Shown piece by piece: positions 23,760-33,639 of a DNA stretch of 45,594 nucleotides (its first letter is position 1; every line of letters begins with the position of its first letter). Made by a program: the position numbers and the translations under genes. The notes under the pieces were generated by a model. That model was not told the DNA's origin. It searched no databases and saw only the letters and a program-made list of their open reading frames with translations. The stretch is from contig JAAAIG010000238.1 of NCBI GenBank assembly GCA_015852425.1, forward strand, positions 1 through 45,594, given 5' to 3'. Origin of the DNA: Gryganskiella cystojenkinii (Eukaryota; Mortierellomycota; Mortierellomycetes; Mortierellales; Mortierellaceae).

Positions 23760-24611
23760 TTATTCTTCTTCTTCTTCTTCCCTTTCTGCGATATCGATGG
23801 GTAGGAAGGAGAAGGTATCGAGCATGGTCCAGACGCCTTTTATCCATCGCAATGATTCCGTCACAAGAATCTCGTTATAAGACAAGTGCCTGCGGCGAAA
23901 CCAGATCCAAGACGATCGAGCTTCTGGTTCCAGCAGAGGCTCTTCTGGTATGGGTTTATTGAGTAAATCCTCGTTCACCACCATGAGCTCTGGTGAAGGC
24001 TCGTCCAGATAACCAAAGTATCGACCAAAGGTATTGCGTTCACCCGTGATGGTCACTCTCTCAAGACAGAGCATGGCCGCTAGCTGGTTCATCACGCGGG
24101 CATTGACTTCCGGATCATCATCACAATCGATGGTGGTGTTGAGAATCTGGAGATTACGACACAGCCAGGGATGAGGTTGCCAAGTCTGATGTTCCTGCTC
24201 TTGCTCCTGGTCTTGATCTCGATCTTGGTCTTGGTCTTGTTGTTCTGAGTCCGATGGACTGTTCTCTATAATGATAGTAGTTGAAGTAGAGCCAAGAATT
24301 GATGAGTCTTGATCTTCTCCAGATCCCGCTCTTGCTGTCGCTGCGGCTGGATCTTCTCGGCGGTGGACATTGACAGGACCATCTTCTTGCTCGGTTTTTT
24401 GATCGGTCGTGGTGCTGTCCTTGTTTTTGAAAAGTCGATTGTACTCGGCTCTCCAATCTGGAGACGGATCCCCGGAGAACTCTCGGGGATCTAACTTGAA
24501 GAACGTAAACTCTTCCAAATGTGCACAAGATGAGAGAATCTCTTGACCCATCCAGGTCTCCAGCCCGGTCTCCTGCAACGGTAAATTAATCCGGGACAAG
24601 GTTCCAAAATG
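23760..24611 (-). pseudogene. Downstream LRR half of a stop-interrupted F-box gene
   Basis: This open frame continues, in the same frame, directly from the TAA at 24612-24614 that ends the F-box/LRR frame upstream. It has no ATG near its beginning; the first in-frame ATG lies about 20 codons in. It translates to LRR-like sequence (HFGTLSRINLPLQETGLE, SSCAHLEEFTF, WLCRNLQILNTTI) with an Asp/Gln-repeat insert, and ends in a run of glutamates. The continuity of repeats across the stop suggests a former single protein of about 610 residues. It could instead be a real truncation with an untranslated remainder, or a sequencing error. Confidence 0.55.
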
Positions 24612-25598
24612 TTATGACAAGGGTTCATACGAAAGCGGTCCGAAATTCTTTGGGATCGAAATCTCTTCTAGCCATGGACAATTGTCCAGGAACTGAACCA
24701 GGACCCTATCCGTAAGCTCATGGAGATCCACATGAGTGGCATTCAAGTATGGACAGAAATCCGGCGCAAACAAATTTGTGAAGGCTTCTTCTGGAAATGG
24801 TTGTACTGGCGGGTATAGCAAATGGTCGGGCATTGGGACGTCCAAGAGTGTGGCGAGAAATTGGCTCGCAGGCCGGGGATCGTTGTGTTTCCAGGTCAGG
24901 GTCCTGAGCCTCGGGCAGTTCTGGATCAGTTCTAGTTGTTGGTCCAGCGTCATATCTGTGGCCAATTCCAGGTGAAGGGACTGGAGTTGCGGGAAACAGG
25001 GCCAATTGGCTGGTTTTGCCAAGGGCCCAACCCTGACAGAGCAGCGTACCAGATGCAAGGCCCTCAAGGCTGCACTGAGAGGTTGGAGTATTTCACCCAA
25101 CGGATGGGGCACTTGTAATTTCTTGAGCACGAGTTTCTTTAGGGACAGACAAGTCGAGGAAATTTTGGTCGCAATGCCAGAGTCGCCATAGTTGCGTTCT
25201 GACGTGCTGTCGATCGATAACTCTAACAGTCTAGGATTGAGACCGATGAAGCCATTGAGGGCATGTGGGCTAGAAGCCGAGTCGACGGTGAGATTGAGTC
25301 GGCGGAGGTTGCAATATTCCATTATCAGGATGTTGAGGTACCACTGACTTGCGACTGTGCTCAAGTCCCTGATATGGTGGCAGTACTTTTCCAGGGTTCC
25401 GGCAGAGGGGTAGCAGTGTGGAAAGGCGGCAGAGTGTTCTACACTGTTGACGACCAGAGAGTAGTAGAGAATCGGGATGAATGAGTCTCTCCAGGCTTTG
25501 CAGACTCTTGTACCGACAGCTAAACTGCGCGTATTGAGGAAATAAGCGACCAGCATTCTTATTTCCGGTAGATCCATTGGTCTCTCCGAGTCGTCCAT
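24612..25598 (-). CDS. F-box/leucine-rich-repeat protein (N-terminal part of interrupted gene)
   Basis: A single exon of 328 residues begins MDDSERPMDLPEIRMLVAYF, an F-box-like helix with the VCKAWRDSF motif typical of SCF adaptor proteins. Irregular leucine-rich repeats follow (LRRLNLTVDS, LLELSIDST, LKKLVLKKLQV, LRTLTWKHND, LEEISIPKNF). F-box proteins of this type bind Skp1 and select substrates for SCF ubiquitin ligases. The frame stops in the middle of a repeat and the next 280 codons remain open and repeat-like, so the encoded product looks truncated. The start ATG is the first in frame ahead of the F-box. Confidence 0.75.
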   Translation of the reverse strand: MDDSERPMDLPEIRMLVAYFLNTRSLAVGTRVCKAWRDSFIPILYYSLVVNSVEHSAAFPHCYPSAGTLEKYCHHIRDLSTVASQWYLNILIMEYCNLRRLNLTVDSASSPHALNGFIGLNPRLLELSIDSTSERNYGDSGIATKISSTCLSLKKLVLKKLQVPHPLGEILQPLSAALRALHLVRCSVRVGPLAKPANWPCFPQLQSLHLELATDMTLDQQLELIQNCPRLRTLTWKHNDPRPASQFLATLLDVPMPDHLLYPPVQPFPEEAFTNLFAPDFCPYLNATHVDLHELTDRVLVQFLDNCPWLEEISIPKNFGPLSYEPLS

Positions 25599-25704
25599 GT
25601 TCGATGCCCTGTTTGAAACTCTGATTGATGTTAAACTTGAAATGATTTTGGATTAATGACCAATCCATCACGTGTAATTTATTTTTTGTTGGATTTTCCG
25701 AGTC

Positions 25705-28686
25705 TCAAAGATCCAGCTCTGCGAGGATTTTATCTTGTAGCCACGTACGGAACCCGTCCAAGGTTCTCGTTCTCAAAGAACCAGTCGTTTGCGATCCACT
25801 CTTGGCAAAACTGTCATGCGGGTGCACCATGCTCTGGGATTGCTGCATCGTCATCATGTCTTCCAGTTGGTGATCTTCTAGGTGGATCTTGCTGATATTC
25901 ACACGTTCGCCTTTGATGCACTTTAGTGCCAGGCTGATAGCCTTGTCCGATCTCATATGCATATTCAACAGACTAAAATACAAAAACAAGAAAAAGAGGG
26001 AGAGTTGAAGGGATGAGTTTGATAACCTAGACAAGGTAAAACACGAAAAGGTGCAAAGCGAAAAAAAAAAAGAAAAAAAAAAAAANNNNNNNNNNTCTTA
26101 CATGGTAGCAGTATTGGCTTGGGATGGACCGGCACCAGTGGACTGCCGAGAGGGAATCACAAACACACCAACACATCGCTTCTCAATGTCCAGGACAAAC
26201 TTAGGGCTCTTCAACGTAGGGACCCGTTCAGACCACTTCTCAATCGAGTTTAAGATCTCACAAATCCGTCGAATCGTTCTCAGCGAAAGCTCCTCTTCAA
26301 GAACCCGCTCAAACTCCGTCACATGTGTGATCGGTGTCGAGGGTCGATCCGAAAGCTGAAGTACCACACAAGGTGACGGGTGAGACCGTATCACGAATCT
26401 GAACAAAGGTGCCTTGATACCCATGCTGATCGTCACGGACGAGCCCATTCCATGATTTGTCACTCGTTGAGCTGCAGTTGCCGCGGTCGAGGACACGGAA
26501 GAAGCCACAGTTGTTACTGCAGAAATCAATGACGACTCCAAGACCGAAGAAGCTCCGCCGGGCGCCGACTTGATGTCGACAGAATGCACTCGAATCGGCT
26601 CGCACCAACTCTGTCGCAGATTTCGCGTAGCTTTGCAAACGACCTCGTGGATCTTCTTTGAGAATGAAAAGTATTGCAACGCTTGAAGGGTCGTGTTCAG
26701 CATAGCTGTCGGTCGCTGTTGCAATGTCTGTTGAATCTGACCAAAGGAGCCAGCAGTTCGGCCTCCACCAGGGCGAGAACTCTTGAAGAAGCTGTCAGCT
26801 CGCTCCTTGATGTTTTGTCGATGCCGCCGGTGTTGGATAAGTTGCATCGCACAACGCACAATGTCGGCTGTGCCTTCCAATCTCCTGGCATCCATCGATT
26901 TTCCTCCATGTTCATATGTTGAATCAGAATGAGTCGAAATCGTGTCCTCTGCAGTTGGGGTTTTGTAAGCAATCTTGAGTTCCAGTTCGTCATTGATAGG
27001 AAGGAAGATCTCGTTGTCCACAATCGACACGCTGTTGGTCATGCTTCGCGCTTCGTTCACAAGCTACAGGAGAAAAGGAGAGAAACATAATGTTGGCAAA
27101 AAAAATCGTAGACTAGGGAGTCATCAAAAAGGGTGTAACGTGATCGTGTGCTGGTACTCACCTCGTGGAAAAGCTCTGCGTCAAAGAGAGTGCTTTGCGC
27201 GTTCAAGAGCTCACTGTGTAATGTGCGAGGATCTTTGAATCTTGACGATCGAGACTCTGCAAAGGAAAACATTGAAAAAGAGAGATGAAGTAAACAATGT
27301 GTTCACTTTGAATTTAGGACATCTCAAAGCAACGTTTATGATTACCATGAGTATGGGGTTTTCCTTGTCTTGCAAGACTGATGACGATCACCTTGTTCGT
27401 CTTGTTGGAGATGTTGAGTTGGATGCCTTTTGCTTGTGCCATTGAATGATTGCGCACAAGTTCCGCATAAGCCCGATCGCCATAAAGTGAGCCAACTAGT
27501 AAAAAGAAGTCGAGGTTATGATCATTTAAATATTGAGGTTTTCGCCTGGTACACACAAAGTGGTGGGTTGAGCACAAGTCGTATAGTTCTTACCATCTCT
27601 GAATCCATATTGCACAAACAGCTGAGAGGCACTCGCCATCCTGTTGGCATGATACCCGCCGCCCTGATTCGATTTTGCAGAGACAATGCACCAGTTGTTC
27701 TTCCGAAGCTTCAGGGCCTCGGCCCAGAACTGATCCTCGTTTGCCATGACCCGTTTAAGTTTCTGAGCACCCTGCATCAATATATCGGCTGCATTCTTTA
27801 GATGGCCTTTCTTGCTACCGAGTGACAACTTTTCAGCAGCGACCTGGGCCGCGTACGATGGAGATGCCTTCACAGTTCGTTCGATCTTGAGTGAGCCGGG
27901 TGGAAGAACTGCAGGGATACCACCTTGTGGGGTTGAGATGGCTAATCCACCTGGTCCGATGCCTCCTGGACCCCCTGATCCTGCGCCGCCGGCGCCTGTT
28001 GTTTGATAGGAAGAGATGATAATGTTGAGAACATCCAGAGCGATCCCGATCTCTCCTTGAGCATGCCTTTGAAAAGCAAATACATGTATCAGAGTTGCGC
28101 TTAGCTGTTGAACAGACACTATTAAACAAACAAGCAAACAAACAAAACAAAAAAAGAAGTCGATGAGATTCCTTACCAAAGTTTGGCATAGATCCCCTGA
28201 GGTGAGGTGACGCGCGCATTCGCGGGGACGGTTGCGACTGATGTGCTGGTTCCTGTGTTTTGATCCTTGGAAAGACTGTCGTCCTTTGCGGACTCTTGCG
28301 AGGCGTTCTTGTCGTCCTGAGAATCCTCGGGTGAGGGGAGGTTCTCTGTAAACTCGTCGTACTTGTCTCCTGCGACATCAGAGATGGCCTTGATCTTGCG
28401 CTTTAGCTTGTCTGCTGGATCGCCATCTCTACATTGCGAGAATTGGAGTAATGAGATTGAGCATGCATAAGTACGTGATTGTTGTTGTCGGTGTTGTTTT
28501 ATGGTAAAGCAACAATAGGGCGGTCTCGTCGGCAAATTGGCGGAGGCAAAGAAAGAAAAAAAAGAGAAAGAGGTGCTATTACGGAAGGTAGATCTCCTCG
28601 GCCTTGTCGGTGATGTCAAAGGGCAAGCGCTCAATGCTTCGCTCGAGAAAGAGCTTTATGCGCTTGTCCGAGTGCTGTGCTGCCAT
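25705..28686 (-). CDS. MED17: Mediator complex subunit 17 (Med17/Srb4)
   Basis: Seven exons (28583-28686, 28177-28428, 27594-28066, 27346-27495, 27162-27256, 26102-27063, 25705-25972) give 767 residues. The start reads MAAQHSDKRIKLFLERSIER and then DKAEEIYLP across a splice, as in the family's opening helix and YLPP-like segment. The core LWHAQGEIGIALDVL, GSKKGHLKNAADILMQGAQKL and LKLRKNNWCIVS align in pattern with human MED17 (KKSLAGAAQILLKGAERL). The later TLHSELLNAQSTLFDAELFHELVNEA matches the LEAAQNVLLCKEIFAQL segment. Known role: Med17 is the head-module scaffold linking Mediator to RNA polymerase II. The last intron contains a 10-N gap, which does not touch coding bases as modelled. Confidence 0.88.
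26086..26095. other. assembly gap (10 N) in MED17 intron 6
   Basis: Ten Ns follow a long A run (26061-26085) inside the last MED17 intron, close to its donor. The homopolymer probably caused the break, so the true intron length is unknown. Confidence 0.98.
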
Positions 28687-28983
28687 TTAGATCTCTTCTT
28701 CTTTTTTGTGTGTCTATTGTCCGCGAAAGGAGAAGAAAAGAGGAGAAGAGGGGAGGTGAAGGGCTGGATCGAGGTAGAATGAGACAAGAATGTAGTAAAA
28801 GAGAGATGGATGGATGGATGGATGGATGGATGGATGTCGCGCGTCGTGAAATAGAATTGTTCGGTGGCTTTTTCTCAAAGAGGCGGAAGTTTGCCACCAA
28901 AAATAATCTCTGTTCAAACTCAAACTCCTTTCTAACTGTGCGCATGGTTCCCATCCTTCATTCACGTTTCTCCCCCTTGCACA
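28687..28983. promoter_or_regulatory. shared divergent promoter of MED17 and the M20 gene
   Basis: Only 297 bp separate the two divergent ATGs, so both promoters must lie here or overlap. The interval contains an ATGG microsatellite and purine-rich sequence on the plus strand, which gives MED17 a pyrimidine-rich leader. Confidence 0.6.
28806..28836. repeat. (ATGG)n microsatellite
   Basis: Just under eight tandem perfect ATGG units (31 nt) lie in the middle of the MED17/M20 promoter. Confidence 0.97.
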
Positions 28984-30521
28984 ATGGCCTCCATTACTCT
29001 TGACAGTAACGACCAACAACGCTACAAAGAGTGTATCTACAACGCCATCGATGCTGCCTCTGACGAACTTCGCTCTCTCAGCTTAAAGGTTCATTTTGCG
29101 TGTTGACTGTTACCCGCCTGCTTATCTTGGCCCCGCCTCCTCGTTTACTCACTCACCGTTTATTTATTAACTAATACCATTCAACAGATTCACGATAATC
29201 CAGAGATAGGTCTGACCGAGTTCCAGGCCCATGCTTGGCTGACCGAATACCTGACTCAAAGAGGCTTTCTTGTTCAGCAAGGCGCCTCGGGTCTCAAGAC
29301 TGCCTTTGTAGCTCAGGCCGGGAATGTTGACGCCACAACAACCATTGGTATCTGTTCAGAGGTATGTATAAGCGTGTGAACGAAAATGACGACGAAACAA
29401 ACTTTTGGACATTCTTCTGTTCATTTTCTCACGCTCATGCACTAGTATGACGCATTACCAGGCATCGGGCACGCTTGTGGACACAATCTAATCGCCATCG
29501 CTGGTGTCGCAACCGCGATCGGGTTGAAAGCTGTCATCGAAGAGTTTAACTTGCCTTCTCAGATCAAACTCTTTGGCACACCCTCTGAGGAACGCGACGG
29601 AGGGAAAATCACAATGTTCGATAGTGGAGACTTCAAAGGAGTTGACGTTTGTATGATGCTCCACGGCGCCAATGCGGATGTCATCTATACCCCGTTCCTG
29701 GCCCTCATCGCTTCCGAGGTCGAGTTCTTTGGCAAGGCCAGCCACGCCGCTGCGAGTCCGTGGGAAGGAATCAACGCACTCGATGCTGCCGTCATCACCT
29801 ACACCGCCATCGGTGCCTTGAGACAGCAGATAAAACCCGATCAACGGGTCCATGGGATAATTCAGGACGGTGGACAGGCTTCCAACATAATACCCGCGTA
29901 CACGAGGAGTGCCTACACCGTGCGCGCACCAAAATTTGCTCAGCTAAAGGAACTGAAGGATCGAGTCAACACCATTTTCGAAGCTGCTGCAGAATCAACA
30001 GGATGCACCACCAAGATTGTCTGGGGACGTCGACTCCAGGGAAAATTTGTGAAAGGTAATTGGCAGCGTGTGCCTGAACTTTGATGTTACACTCGTTGTT
30101 TTATTCGTGGGCACGGATTTTTACCAACTGTCGATCGCCACTCGGCAATTGGGTAGATATCCTGACGAACGATCCATTGGCTGAACGATTCGAACAGGCC
30201 ATGAATGAGCTTGGACTGAAGTATGCCTCAAAGGAAATACAACGGTCCAAGCTCACGGGGTCCTCTGACATGGGTAATCTCACGTACGAGATGCCAGGGA
30301 TCCACCCAATGTTCAACATCATGAACCTGGAAGGAATCGATAACGGCTCTGCTGGACTTCACACGGTCGAGTTTGCCAATGCTGCTGCGCGTCCGGTCGG
30401 TCATGCCGCAGCTCTTAGAGCTTCCAAGGCTCTGGCTATGACTGGTTTAGAATGTGTTCTCGACCCAGAGTTCTTGAAACGGGTCAGGGACTCGTTCGCA
30501 AAACAGGTCCAGGAGGCGTAG
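28984..30521 (+). CDS. M20-family metallo-amidohydrolase (PM20D2/AbgB-like)
   Basis: Exons 28984-29088, 29188-29361, 29446-30055 and 30157-30521 give 417 residues. Family landmarks in order: IHDNPEIGLTE, the metal-site block YDALPGIGHACGHN (residues 94-107), GTPSEERDGGK with the catalytic and metal-binding glutamates (about 141-142), MLHGA, the dimerisation-domain segment FFGKASHAAASPWEG and INALDA, QDGGQASNIIP, and the terminal SSDMGN. This is the M20 aminoacylase/carboxypeptidase fold using two divalent metal ions. PM20D2-type members cleave unusual dipeptides, but the substrate here is not shown by the sequence. Intron 1 uses a poor donor (GTTCAT). The ATG is in good context (ACAATGG). Confidence 0.92.
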
Positions 30522-31082
30522 CGTCCTCGGATCTCTACGGCAGAAGTGGGATGGAACAATATCCGATGGATCGGTACAGGTTCGAGAATCTCTCGGAAAA
30601 CCACAAGTGAACCGTGCGCCTACAAAAGTTGATCGTTCCGCAGGAATCAAAGGGCTCTGACCATGATGGGAATGTTCCGTCATGCAAAAAAATGAAGGTG
30701 GTGCTCGATTACAACTCAGTGCCTGTTTTCTTTTGCTCTTCTTTCTGTCCCTTCCCTGTGATTGAACCGTGCATCTCTGAATGTGGTTTTTCGCCCTACT
30801 GTGCATGACGGTGAGGACATTCCATCTCTTAATGCAACTGACGGGTTCTCGTAATGTCGAGATTTTTTTGCCAACCCAAACGGTAAAAATTTGTTACCGT
30901 TCGCATCCAAAACTTTCATGAACACAGAAAAAAAACTTGTCCGGTAGGGGTTCTTCATACTATTCCTTTGGTCTTTCTGTTTGCATTATTGGTTTTAGAC
31001 ATACAGTACCCACCCCTCCTCCTCTCTGGTTCATAGGCATTGGATCGAGTGGATCGCAAAGCAGTAACATATTCGTTGCTCC

Positions 31083-31113
<31 letters not shown>

Positions 31114-33639
31114 TTTTTTTCTCGGGGGCACAGGGGCGATAAGAGGAGCAGACCACAATACTATGTGGATTTTTTGACTGCTGGAAATAAGAAGCAAGGG
31201 AAATGAGGGCCCCTTGACGTTGCGTTCATTTGAACGATTAATCACAAACAACCACTCCATCGCAGGCGCAACCACATCCCACGACCAACCACACCAGAAG
31301 TGGATGCCACAGCCCTTTTGGAAAAAGATCAATGGTCCTATTATTTGAAAGCCCCTTGAATGAACACCACTAAGCGAGTAACTTTTTTAGTTTAGCCACG
31401 AAAAGTTCAATGACGCGACAAGCCATACCGACGAGCAAAGAAGTCGCATGGCACGATATAAGGAAAAAAAACAGTTGTGATCCGTGCCTGCCGCTTCACT
31501 AAAGAGCCCACGATCCCGCAAAGCACGATGACGGTGCAAATGGTTATTGTAAGAATAGTCAAAAGTTCATTTCACTTCAGGAGTTTCTCTCACTGAGCGT
31601 CTGTCTTCACATTCCGTTTTTTTGACAACTTCCTCGGGAATATTTCCGCGTGGCTCTATCACCCTCCAAGACTACCCTGCCTACTCTCTCCATGGCTCTC
31701 CCTTCTTTCCACTCAATGGAAATAAATCTTTTGAGATTGATCACGAAAGTTACAGGCAGAAGAGACCTTGTGGTCGATTAGAGAAGAATAGGACCCGTCC
31801 CTTGAGGTATGCTTGTCCCCCAACCTCCTTCCCCTCGTTCACGGACGCACGCGCAAGTTTTCCCTTCAGTCCCCCCTTTCCTTTCTCCCTAAAAAAAAGA
31901 CTCGACAAGGAGATTGCATGTTGTTGAAAGGACAAAGGACATAAAGAAAATGTCGTAAGGACAGAGGGATAAAATGAAAAGAAAAGGTATGAATCGAATT
32001 GAACAACAATGCGAAGATCGCAAGGGGTAGAAAAGAGGATCATGGACCCACAGGAACCTGGAAGTGGCCCTGCCTTTGTTTTTTGATTCTTTACTTTCTT
32101 CTGCCCTGTCCAGGTCATGTCAGTTGCTCAGGGGACGAGGTGGAGGCGGAGGAGGAGGAAGAAATAGGAGATCGTTGTGTATTTCTTTTTCTTTTCTCTT
32201 TTTCTTTTTCTTTGTGTTCGCACCCATTTTTGTCCTTTCCTACCTTCTCTTGTCCTGAATTCATTCCCTTTGCTTTCTCGCGCGATTGAATTCTCTTTTT
32301 TTGAGATTCCTTCCCGTGAATGCAATGCCATTACTCATCCGCCTTTGACCTCATCACATCCCAGTCGTTTTCACAGACACTCCTATCTTCCACTTGTCAT
32401 ATACCGCCTTTCACTCATTTTTCTTTCGATGGAAAGAAGAATATAGGGTACTTCTTGAGTTCTTGTTCCTGCTTTCATTGTCTGGTGGCCCGTGTGTTCT
32501 TTTGTTCCTCGACCATCTTCTAAGAATACACGCGACGAAAACAGAGCCCATGTCCCATCCAGCAATTGAAACTAACCTCTCTCGCCCTTTCAATTATTAC
32601 AACATCCTTCTTGGACGATCTTTGCTCTCTCTCTCTTTCTCGTTTCCACAGACACACACACATATACAATCTCTCACTCTCTCTCTCTCTTGCTCTCAGT
32701 CGTCGACAAAGACAGCTTTGATCACACTGTCGACTCCCTTGTACAAAACAACGCGACAACAACCAAAAGCTCCGCCGCCGCCCTCCCTACACGTCGTACC
32801 ATTACTCCTTCTTCTCTCTTACTGTTTGTTCAACTGCCTTCTCCGTCGTCATCGCAACATTCACCTCAAAATCCAAACCCCTCGAAAATAAAGACAACAA
32901 TAACGACAAAAAGAAAAAGGTAAAACAGACAGTTCGTCCGTCAAATACTCTCTCCAAGTCGTAAACATCATCACCGTCATCATCATCATCAACATGGGAC
33001 AAGAGGACAGACTCTTTTTGGCTCTCTATCTCCATCACCCTCTTTGTTCTTTTGCTGAAACCACTTCGAATTGCCGACTCGGTACCCCAGCCTCGAGCAA
33101 GATGACCCATGGAAAAGACAGTTACTCAGAGACTGGACACCATGACCATCGACAAATTCATTATAAAGAAAAAAAAACCAACCGTCTCTGACTGTTGTCT
33201 CTACTCACATGAAATGAAAGGAAAAAAAAGAGTTCTCTTATTAACCAAATGCCAAGTCGCCTCCTTGGCCTCCCTCCCCTCCCTTGTCTTCCTTTTCCTT
33301 TCCTTTCCTTTCTCTTGTCACCTCCTCTTGCTCCTCCTTCTTTGCCTTTCCCTCCTTTTCTCTCTTACCACAACCACACCTCCTGTGTTCGTTGCCCCTC
33401 CCCCCGACCTTCTCGTCTCGACATATCTTCACATAGAGCCCTCTTATAAAGGATTTTTGCGCTAACAAAAGCAGGAACCATCGAAACTCGTGTCTTCCAC
33501 TACAACACATCGCAGCGCCGCCCTGGATCCTGTGTGGCGCGGGACTCAAATCGGTCGTTAATCCACCATCGGAATTCTTTAATCTCCACTTTTTCAAGAA
33601 GCCAAGTCTGTCGACACTCACACCCTATTGTCAGCCATC
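30522..33639. other. long intergenic region with pyrimidine-rich leader
   Basis: About 3.1 kb between the M20 stop and the Rap-GAP start. The first part is mixed sequence and includes a CTTT microsatellite. From about 32160 onwards the plus strand is strongly C/T-rich up to the Rap-GAP start. One short frame at 32994 begins with ATG in good context after a CATCAT run, but it has no family features and may be an upstream ORF. No tRNA or mobile element was recognised. Confidence 0.55.
31083..31114. repeat. (CTTT)n microsatellite
   Basis: Eight CTTT units in a row, followed by a T run, lie in the intergenic region downstream of the M20 gene. Confidence 0.95.

Noticed and set aside
24573..24630. 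A 58-nt GT-AG intron that would remove the stop in the F-box gene
   Set aside because: Splicing it changes the reading frame and meets a new stop within about 25 codons, losing the LRR continuation.
30570..30600. tRNA B-box-like GGTTCGAGAATC downstream of the M20 gene
   Set aside because: No A box, acceptor stem or cloverleaf can be drawn around it.
32394..32891. 165-codon plus-strand frame in the Rap-GAP leader
   Set aside because: It is a Ser/Leu/Pro string produced by pyrimidine-rich DNA and shows no protein-like conservation pattern.
33628..33639. TTG as an alternative start 12 nt upstream of the Rap-GAP ATG
   Set aside because: A normal ATG follows in frame and nuclear fungal genes rarely initiate at TTG.
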